This document shows positions 8,998 to 16,299 of a stretch of 64,000 bases of DNA, in pieces. Origin of the DNA: Bacteroidaceae bacterium. GTDB taxonomy: Bacteria; Bacteroidota; Bacteroidia; Bacteroidales; Bacteroidaceae. Both the position numbers and the translations under genes were made by a program. The stretch spans positions 186,001-250,000 of the forward strand of contig JAEESE010000001.1 in the NCBI GenBank assembly GCA_016286165.1, read 5' to 3'. The stretch's first letter is position 1; the number at the start of each line of letters is the position of its first letter. The notes under the pieces were generated by a model. It saw only the letters and a list, made by a program, of their open reading frames with translations, was not told the origin of the DNA and did not search any database.

Positions 8998-9028
8998 TTG
9001 ATAGTTAAGGCAATAATGATTACCTTTG
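8998..9028 (+). promoter_or_regulatory. Bacteroidetes-type promoter for VirE/DUF3987-like gene
   Basis: TTG (8998-9000)-N20-TACCTTTG (9021-9028). Confidence 0.6.
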
Positions 9029-9209
9029 CACCGCGAAGTAAAAGTTAGACTTCGAGGTGCATTTTGTTTTTGTGCCTGTCCGGGAGTAAACCTTTCACAA
9101 GCAAAACGCGTTCTATAGGGAAGCTTACTGAGCACGGTACCCGTCAGTCCCCGAAAACGTCTATAGGGGCTGAAGTGCAAGACATCATTCAAACAAAAAA
9201 AAAGTTTAT

Positions 9210-11609
9210 ATGACAGTAACTTTTGCAATGAATCCCCGTTCGAAGAATCCATCGACGGGTGAGATCGAGAAGAAGTACAATCGTGGCTATGCCGAGCCGG
9301 CAACGGTGGCACAGGTCATGGAGATGTTGTTCGGAGGCATCGGCGGCGTGAAGAACATCGTGAAAGCCGTACGCGAAGGCCACGAGGAACTGAAGGAAAC
9401 GCTGCCCTTCCTATGCCCCCACTACAGCCAGTTCCGCGGCAACCACCGCGCTCAGGCCGACATCATGCCCGAAGCGTTCACGTTCAAGACTTGCATTGAC
9501 GTTGACGACAAGGACTTGGTGGCTCAGGCCATCGAGAAGGCGCTGAACGTCAACGAGAGTCCGTTCTCGGAATTCCAAGGCCTGGTGGAGTACATTGAAT
9601 ACTCCGCGCGCAAGAAGGTGCACATCTGGATACGTCTGCCCAAGGGCATGACGGTAGAGGAGGCACAGCGTGCTTTCTGCGATGAAATAGGTGTGCCCTA
9701 CGACGAGAGTTGCATCACGCCCGAGCGTTTCATCTACATGACCGGCGACGAGGTCTATCGCTCCGACCATTGGTTGGAACCGCTCTCTGAGGCCGACATC
9801 GCCGACCGACAGGAAGCATTCCGCAGCCGGGGGCTGGACGTTGACGGCAGGAAGCCAAGCACAGGACACCAGGCGGAAACCTTGCCGAAGACCGGTTCAC
9901 AGGCACAAAGCACCGGCACGGCAACAGCCCAGAAAGGTGCTACCGACGTCACTCCCGCCGACAAGCGCACACGCTTCATCTTCGAAGAAATCATGAAGAA
10001 GGAAGGGCTCACCGTTGCCGACCTCAACGAAGAGGGCGGTCGCCATAATGCTGTGAAGATGATTCTTGCCCACGCCACACAACTGTTGAAGGAGGGTGAG
10101 TTCATGGGGGCGTTGAGCGAGCTGATGCCAAGCTGGCATGAAAAGGAGTTTCAACAGCTCGTTAAGGACTTCTACGCCAAGTACTACGACGAGAGTGCCA
10201 AGCTGACTGAGTTCCAAAAGGATGTGTTCCGCAAGAGCCGTAAGCTTAATGTCCAACAGGATGAGGAGAATGTTCATCAGACTGCCGCTCCTGTCTATGG
10301 CGATACAGCGTCCCTTTCCGAGATCTATGCCTCTGCACAGCCGCCTCTGCTGCCCGAGAAGAAACCAGCATTGGTTAAGGCTGTGACGTCGCAGACACCG
10401 AAGGAAATGGTTCCGACGGTAGCACAGGGAATGTTTCCTGCATTGGGCGTCTATCCTCGTGACCTACGTTTCATGTACACCGACAACCTGTACCGTGAGC
10501 TGCGCATCAACTGCCTTACCATAGGCGGAACGGGCAGCGGCAAGGACACCAGTTTGAAGCAACCGTTGAAGCACATCACGGCTCCTATGGTGGAACGCGA
10601 CACGGTGAACCGCCAACGCCTGAAGGAGTACAACGAGCAGTACAACAGCACGAAAGCGAGTAATGACAAGCCCAAGCGGCCTGCAGACCTCATCATCCAA
10701 AAGGTTGGTTCCGACCTCACTCCAGCACGCTTGGCACAACTGATGGACGACTCACAGGGCGCTTTCCTCTACACGCATCTGCATGAGTTCGAGCAGTGGT
10801 ATGGCATCGAAGGCCTCCGCGGACAGACCTGCACGTTCAAGAACCTGAAGCTGGCCGACGATGAGGACAATCCCTTCGGACAGGAACGAGCCAGCGCGCA
10901 GAGTGTCAACTATATGGGACCTCTTGGCTTGAACTGGAACGCCAGCACTACGCCGAATAAGATTCAAAGCATGTTCCGTTACGTGATGGTTGACGGCCCT
11001 TTGAGCCGCGTATGTCTGGCCACGACTCCCGACGTAGGCCTGGCAGCTCCCATGCCCCGCTACGGACGTTATGACGAACGCTATGACAAGGCGCTGCAGC
11101 CTTACATCGAGAACTTGCAGAAGGCCACTGGCGACATCACCTGCCATCCTGCTTTGCGACTCGCAGAAAAGCTTAAGGCGGAGTGCGATCAGTACACGAT
11201 AAAAACACAGGACGAGGTGTTTGACAACCTCAGCCATCGTGCACTCGTCCACGCCTTCCGCAAAGCCTGTCTGCTCTATGCCGCCAACGGCATGAAGTGG
11301 GAGAAGTCCATCGAGGGTTTCTGTCGCTGGAGCCTCCACTACGACCTGTGGCTGAAGCTTCACTTCTTTGCCGACATGATTCGCAAGGCCGATGAACAAA
11401 TGCAGACCTCCAAACGAGGCCCACGTAACCTGCTCGAGCAGATTAAAACCAACGAGGATGGTGTGTTCACCTACCTCGAAGCCGTCAACGTCCGTCAGAA
11501 GAACGGCAAGGACGAGGCTGGCACCCGCAACATGCTGAGCCAATGGAAATCACGAGGCTACATCGAAGACCTCGGCGATGGCAAGTACAGGAAACTCAAA
11601 GCGTCGTGA
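9210..11609 (+). CDS. VirE N-terminal / DUF3987-like mobile-element protein with P-loop
   Basis: N-terminal primase-like segment; Walker A GGTGSGKDT; family remembered next to HU/smalltalk/amidase genes in Bacteroidetes. Confidence 0.75.
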   Translation: MTVTFAMNPRSKNPSTGEIEKKYNRGYAEPATVAQVMEMLFGGIGGVKNIVKAVREGHEELKETLPFLCPHYSQFRGNHRAQADIMPEAFTFKTCIDVDDKDLVAQAIEKALNVNESPFSEFQGLVEYIEYSARKKVHIWIRLPKGMTVEEAQRAFCDEIGVPYDESCITPERFIYMTGDEVYRSDHWLEPLSEADIADRQEAFRSRGLDVDGRKPSTGHQAETLPKTGSQAQSTGTATAQKGATDVTPADKRTRFIFEEIMKKEGLTVADLNEEGGRHNAVKMILAHATQLLKEGEFMGALSELMPSWHEKEFQQLVKDFYAKYYDESAKLTEFQKDVFRKSRKLNVQQDEENVHQTAAPVYGDTASLSEIYASAQPPLLPEKKPALVKAVTSQTPKEMVPTVAQGMFPALGVYPRDLRFMYTDNLYRELRINCLTIGGTGSGKDTSLKQPLKHITAPMVERDTVNRQRLKEYNEQYNSTKASNDKPKRPADLIIQKVGSDLTPARLAQLMDDSQGAFLYTHLHEFEQWYGIEGLRGQTCTFKNLKLADDEDNPFGQERASAQSVNYMGPLGLNWNASTTPNKIQSMFRYVMVDGPLSRVCLATTPDVGLAAPMPRYGRYDERYDKALQPYIENLQKATGDITCHPALRLAEKLKAECDQYTIKTQDEVFDNLSHRALVHAFRKACLLYAANGMKWEKSIEGFCRWSLHYDLWLKLHFFADMIRKADEQMQTSKRGPRNLLEQIKTNEDGVFTYLEAVNVRQKNGKDEAGTRNMLSQWKSRGYIEDLGDGKYRKLKAS

Positions 11610-11629
11610 CAAATGACAGATGACAGTTT
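11607..11629. repeat. TGACAGA heptad repeat starting at the stop codon
   Basis: TGACAAATGACAGATGACAGTTT; one mismatch to the 3843 copy. Confidence 0.9.
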
Positions 11630-11823
11630 CGATGTGAACAGCCACAAATGGTACTACACGAGTCCAAGCACCCAATAACGAGAAGGTTGTCATCGTGAAG
11701 GTTGGGGAGAGGACTGTGAAGGTGGCAAAGTAGTAAAGTCACTTGTAGACAGGAATAATTCGCATTCGTTAGAAGTGTCGGCAGAACTGGATACTTTCTG
11801 ACAATAGGCAACAACCAACCAAA

Positions 11824-11860
11824 TCCGCCGGGCACATCTTCACCTGATGTCTCCGGCGGA
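11824..11860. other. Strong imperfect hairpin
   Basis: TCCGCCGG-gc-ACATC-ttcacct-GATGT-ct-CCGGCGGA; no U-tract after it. Confidence 0.7.
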
Positions 11861-11919
11861 CTGCATTCTGTTAATTGCTATCGTCGGTTTCCGCAGACCT
11901 GCGAATAAAGGGGATTTCT

Positions 11920-11951
11920 TTTGGCGGTTCGGAAAAAAATGTGTAATTTTG
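11920..11951 (+). promoter_or_regulatory. Promoter for esterase gene
   Basis: TTTG (11920-11923)-N20-TAATTTTG (11944-11951). Confidence 0.6.
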
Positions 11952-11986
11952 TGCCATCAATAGGAACATTTTAATCATTTACTGTT

Positions 11987-13777
11987 ATGAAACGGAACCG
12001 TTTATTCTTCTTTATTCTATCTTCATTCTTCGCTCTGTTCGGCGTCGGCTCAGCTTATGCACAGCCTGCAGGCGGTTTCGGCGGATGGCAAAGGCCGCAG
12101 GTTAATCTTCAGACTTCGCAGCAATGGAAGGATGTGAACTATGCCGGCGACGATCAGGCGTTCCACACCTGCGATATCTATCTGCCTAAGCAGGAACGGG
12201 CGAGCTACCCCGTGGTGATTCATATCTACGGCAGCGCATGGTTCAGCAACAACAGCAAGGGTGCTGCCGACCTGGGCACCATCGTCAACGCGTTGCTGAA
12301 TGCCGGCTACGCCGTGGTGTGCCCCAACCACCGCTCGAGCATGGACGCCAAATGGCCTGCCCAGATTCACGACATCAAGGCGGTAATCCGTTTTGTGCGG
12401 GGTGAGGCCGCTAAGTATAAGTTCGACCCGTCGTTCGTCGCCACCAGCGGCTTCTCGTCGGGCGGTCACCTATCGTCGATGGCTGCCGTGACCAGCGGCA
12501 CGAAGACAACTAAGGTGGGCTCGGTGGACATCGACCTCGAAGGTTCATTAGGTAATTTCACTAACCAGAGCAGCAGGGTGAATGCCGCCTGCGACTGGAG
12601 CGGACCTATCGACCTGACGGCAATGGACTGCGGCGAGCACATGACGATGGGCGAGAACAGCCCCGAGGATGTGCTGCTGAACTCCAAGCTTGCCGACGAG
12701 CCCGACAAATACCGCAGCCTGAGTGCCACAAGCTATATCGATGCCAACGACCCGCCCGTGATCATCTTCCACGGCGAGAAGGATAACGTGGTGCCGTGCT
12801 GTCAGGGCAAGGCGTTCTTCGAGCAGCTGAAGGCTGCCGGCGTGAAGACGGAAGCTACCTTCGTGCCCGAGGGCGGTCATGGCATGGGAATGTATGGCGA
12901 CGAGAACCTCCAGAAGATGGTTAGCTTCCTTGATGCTGCACGCATGGGCAGAAGCCGCGTGCTGGAGGATGGCGGCACGGGGGCTTACAAGGCTATCATG
13001 AAGGAGGACAGCTCGCTGCCCGAGCATACCATCTTGGTGCCGCAGGACCTCACGCCGTTCTCGCAGAAGAAGCCGCTGCCCGTGCTGGTATGGGGCAACG
13101 GGGCGTGTGCCAACTCGCCGTTCGAGCATGTTAATTTCCTCAACGAGATAGCGTCGCACGGATATATCGTGCTGGCCACGGGCTTTATTCCGATGAACGA
13201 TGAGTGGTACCGCGGTCCTATGTCGCGCTCGGAGCAACAGATAGAGTCTATTGACTGGATAATAGCCCAGAACGCCAATCCCGCTTCGCCTTACTATCAG
13301 AAGATTGACGTGAAGAATATTTGTGTGGCAGGCATGTCGTGCGGCGGATTGCAGTCGCTCTACAACTGCGCCGACCCGCGTATCAAGACGTTGATGATCT
13401 GCAACAGCGGACTCTTCAACCGCGATAATGCCAATACCGCCGTAGGCGGAATGCCGATGCCTCCCAAGGAGAAGCTCAACGAGATTCACACGCCTATCAT
13501 CTATATCCTTGGCGGCGAAAAGGACATAGCCTACGGCAACGGCATGGATGATTTCCATCGCATCAACCATGTGCCGGCATGCGCAGCCAACTTCCCCGTA
13601 GGCCACGGCGGCACATATCGTCAGCCTCATGGCGGCGAGTTCACGGTAGTGGCCCTGGCTTGGCTCGACTGGCAACTGAAGGGCGACAAGCAGGCTGCCA
13701 AAATGTTCAAGGGCAAGGATTGCCTGCTGTCGAAGCGTCAGGGGTGGACGATTGAGAAGAACGGGAAGATGAAGTGA
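11987..13777 (+). CDS. Secreted bimodular alpha/beta-hydrolase (esterase-like)
   Basis: Signal peptide; two nucleophile-elbow motifs, SGFSSGGH and VAGMSCGGL. Confidence 0.75.
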   Translation: MKRNRLFFFILSSFFALFGVGSAYAQPAGGFGGWQRPQVNLQTSQQWKDVNYAGDDQAFHTCDIYLPKQERASYPVVIHIYGSAWFSNNSKGAADLGTIVNALLNAGYAVVCPNHRSSMDAKWPAQIHDIKAVIRFVRGEAAKYKFDPSFVATSGFSSGGHLSSMAAVTSGTKTTKVGSVDIDLEGSLGNFTNQSSRVNAACDWSGPIDLTAMDCGEHMTMGENSPEDVLLNSKLADEPDKYRSLSATSYIDANDPPVIIFHGEKDNVVPCCQGKAFFEQLKAAGVKTEATFVPEGGHGMGMYGDENLQKMVSFLDAARMGRSRVLEDGGTGAYKAIMKEDSSLPEHTILVPQDLTPFSQKKPLPVLVWGNGACANSPFEHVNFLNEIASHGYIVLATGFIPMNDEWYRGPMSRSEQQIESIDWIIAQNANPASPYYQKIDVKNICVAGMSCGGLQSLYNCADPRIKTLMICNSGLFNRDNANTAVGGMPMPPKEKLNEIHTPIIYILGGEKDIAYGNGMDDFHRINHVPACAANFPVGHGGTYRQPHGGEFTVVALAWLDWQLKGDKQAAKMFKGKDCLLSKRQGWTIEKNGKMK

Positions 13778-13783
13778 GCCCCA

Positions 13784-15382
13784 ATGATGGAATTATTGAC
13801 TCAGGTGAGCGACGCCCTATGGGCTTATGTGCTGATAGGTGTGCTCTTGGGCTGCGGAATATGGTTCACGTGGCGCACTCGTTTTGTGCAGTTTCGCATG
13901 CTGGGCGAGATGGTGCGTTTGCTTGCCGACAGCAGCGTGGCCAAGGAACGCCAGCATAAACATATCTCCAGCTTTCAGGCCTTTGCCGTTTCTGTGGCCA
14001 CACGCGTAGGCACCGGCAACCTGGCAGGCGTAGCCACAGCTATTGCCGTGGGCGGTCCGGGTGCCGTGTTCTGGATGTGGATGATAGCGCTCATCGGAGC
14101 AGCCACGGCGTTTGTGGAATCGACGCTCGGTCAGCTGTTCAAGCAGCCGCATGCCGACTCGTTCATCGGCGGCCCGGCATATTATATCCGTCGCGGCTTG
14201 CATTCGCGTTGGATGTCGGTTTTGTTTGCCGTGCTGCTGACCGTCACCTTCGGACTGTCGTACAATTCCATTCAGAGCAACACCATCTGCAGCGCCATGA
14301 ACGAGGCCTTCGGATGGTCGCCGCTGAGTGTGGGCATAGCGTTGACGCTGCTCTCGCTCGTCATCATATTCGGCGGCATTCAACGTATAGCACGAGTGAG
14401 CTCCGTGCTCGTGCCCATCATGGCCATCGGCTATTTCGTGCTGGCGATAGTGGTGGTGGCGATGAACGTGGAGCATATTCCATACGTGCTGAAGGTAATC
14501 GTGAAGGACGCCTTCGGCTTTGAACAGGTGGCAGGAGGCGGTCTCGGCGCCACGATGCTGATGGGCATCAAACGCGGCCTGTTCTCAAACGAGGCAGGCG
14601 AGGGTAGTGCGCCTAATGTGGCGGCCACGGCGGCGGTGTCGCATCCGGTCAAACAGGGCTTGATACAGGCATTGGGCGTGTTCACCGACACCTTGCTGGT
14701 GTGCTCGTGCACGGCGTTCATCATTCTGCTGAGCGGGCTCTACACAACGCCCGAGCTCAACGGCATAGCCCTCACGCAGGCTTCCTTGCAGCAAGAGGTG
14801 GGCTCTTGGGGACCATTCTTTATAGCCCTGGCCATCCTCCTCTTCGCCTTCTCAAGCATAATAGGCAATTACTACTACGGCGAAGCCAATGTCCGTTTCC
14901 TGATATTGCACTCTAAACTCGCGAAAGATAACCATTCTTCTAATATAGAAGAGGAGAAAGGTTGTTCATATCTTTCTGAAGCGGAGCAAGTTCCTACTTC
15001 TCACCCCGAAGCGGAGCAAGTTCCTACTTCTCACCCCGAAGCGGAGCAAGTTCCTACTTCTCACCCCGAAGCGGAGCAAGTTCCTAAGTGGAAGAGGCAC
15101 ATGAATGCCCCAACGCTCATTCAGGCTGTTTATCGCCTTTTCTCGGGAGGTGTGTTTGTGATGCTCGGAGCCGTGGCTTCCCTCGATTTCGTGTGGAGCT
15201 TAGGCGACCTTTGCATGGCGCTGCTCACGGGCTGCAACCTCATAGCCATCATTGCCCTCGGCCACTATGCCTTCCGCCTCCTCGATGATTATCGCAGTCA
15301 GAAGCGGCGAGGCATTCAAGAACCCGTCTTCGACCCGCATTTGCTGCCTGAGATTGAGGATGAGCTGGTAGGGTGGAAGTAG
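13784..15382 (+). CDS. Sodium:alanine symporter (AGCS) family transporter
   Basis: VATRVGTGNLAGVATAIAVGGPGAVFWMW, FSNEAGEGSAPNVAATA, multiple TM segments. Confidence 0.92.
   Translation: MMELLTQVSDALWAYVLIGVLLGCGIWFTWRTRFVQFRMLGEMVRLLADSSVAKERQHKHISSFQAFAVSVATRVGTGNLAGVATAIAVGGPGAVFWMWMIALIGAATAFVESTLGQLFKQPHADSFIGGPAYYIRRGLHSRWMSVLFAVLLTVTFGLSYNSIQSNTICSAMNEAFGWSPLSVGIALTLLSLVIIFGGIQRIARVSSVLVPIMAIGYFVLAIVVVAMNVEHIPYVLKVIVKDAFGFEQVAGGGLGATMLMGIKRGLFSNEAGEGSAPNVAATAAVSHPVKQGLIQALGVFTDTLLVCSCTAFIILLSGLYTTPELNGIALTQASLQQEVGSWGPFFIALAILLFAFSSIIGNYYYGEANVRFLILHSKLAKDNHSSNIEEEKGCSYLSEAEQVPTSHPEAEQVPTSHPEAEQVPTSHPEAEQVPKWKRHMNAPTLIQAVYRLFSGGVFVMLGAVASLDFVWSLGDLCMALLTGCNLIAIIALGHYAFRLLDDYRSQKRRGIQEPVFDPHLLPEIEDELVGWK
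14978..15086. repeat. In-frame 30-bp tandem repeat (EAEQVPTSHP)
   Basis: Unit GAAGCGGAGCAAGTTCCTACTTCTCACCCC starts at 14978, 15008, 15038 and (partial) 15068. Confidence 0.97.
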
Positions 15383-15441
15383 TGATTATTCACGGTAGAG
15401 CAGGACTTAGTGTTATGAAAACCGAGGAACAGAATAAAAGC

Positions 15442-15493
15442 AAATGATATAGAAGTTGGCACAAAGCCCCGCTATATCATTTCCTTTTTTTTT
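15442..15493 (+). terminator. Rho-independent terminator after AGCS transporter
   Basis: AAATGATATAG / CTATATCATTT 11-bp stem followed by CCTTTTTTTTT. Confidence 0.8.
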
Positions 15494-15597
15494 ACAAAAT
15501 AATGAATAATAGAACAAGCTGTCTGAACGAAAAAGTGGACTCCTCTGTAGGAATCCACTTATATAGCGAAGAAGGATGTAACGAAGAAGGATATTAC

Positions 15598-15629
15598 GAA
15601 AAAGGGAACCTCTTTCGAGATTCCCCTTT
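15598..15629 (-). terminator. Terminator downstream of tRNA-Glu
   Basis: Minus strand AAGGGGAAtCTC-GAAA-GAGgTTCCCTTTTT. Confidence 0.7.
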
Positions 15630-15630
15630 G

Positions 15631-15702
15631 TAGCGCCTACGGGAATCGAACCCGTGTTCCATGCGTGAGAGGCATGTGTCCTAGCCGCTAGACGAAAGCG
15701 CC
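15631..15702 (-). tRNA. tRNA-Glu (anticodon CTC)
   Basis: Acceptor GGCGCTT/AGGCGCT, anticodon loop CTCTCAC in stem CATGC/GCATG, TpsiC arm ACGGG-TTCGATT-CCCGT. Confidence 0.92.
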
Positions 15703-15786
15703 AGAAGATTGCTTTTTGTTGAAAAGAAAGCAGTCGAAAACGTGCTGAAAAGCGGTTCTGAGCAGCTCTTTTTCTCAAATGCGGTG

Positions 15787-15818
15787 CAAAGGTAGATGTT
15801 TTTTTTCATTCCCACAAA
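15787..15818 (-). promoter_or_regulatory. Promoter for tRNA-Glu
   Basis: Minus strand TTTG-N20-TACCTTTG. Confidence 0.65.
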
Positions 15819-15866
15819 CTTTTTCCGAAAAAAAATATATCTTTGCGGCAAATTAGTAATTAGTTT

Positions 15867-16295
15867 ATGAACGAAGAACTGTTTCCGAAAGGTGTAGAGG
15901 TGGTGGAACTGCCTCATTATGTTGACTCAAGAGGGGCGTTGAGCGTGGCGGATGGTTTCGACTCTCTGCCTTTCGATGTGAAGCGCCTGTTTTGGATTAC
16001 CGACGTGCCTTGCGATGCTTCGCGCGGCGGCCATGCCCATTGGAGCTGTCATGAGTTGGTGTTTGCTGTGGCCGGTAGCTTTGAGATAACTATCGACGAC
16101 GGTGATGTGAGCAGGGTGTTTCAGGTTGAAGACCCACACAAAGGCATCGTAGTACCAGCCGGAACATGGTGCGAGCTTAATAACTTCGCCCCGGGTACGG
16201 TGTGTCTGGTACTGGCTTCAGAGGCCTATGCCCCCGACGGTTATGTCAACGACAAAACAGAGTGGAGGAAGAAAATAGCAACAATGAAAGATTGA
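15867..16295 (+). CDS. FdtA/WxcM-like sugar 3,4-ketoisomerase
   Basis: Cupin-type protein with RGGHAHWSCHELVFAVAGSFEI and P.GIVVPAGTWCELNNF. Confidence 0.85.
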   Translation: MNEELFPKGVEVVELPHYVDSRGALSVADGFDSLPFDVKRLFWITDVPCDASRGGHAHWSCHELVFAVAGSFEITIDDGDVSRVFQVEDPHKGIVVPAGTWCELNNFAPGTVCLVLASEAYAPDGYVNDKTEWRKKIATMKD

Positions 16296-16299
16296 TATT

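Noticed and set aside
1955-11629. Intact prophage or ICE
   Set aside because: No integrase, structural, conjugation or relaxase genes seen; only the VirE/HU/smalltalk/M15 frame.
15413-15778. 121-aa minus-strand ORF
   Set aside because: Runs through tRNA-Glu and two terminators.
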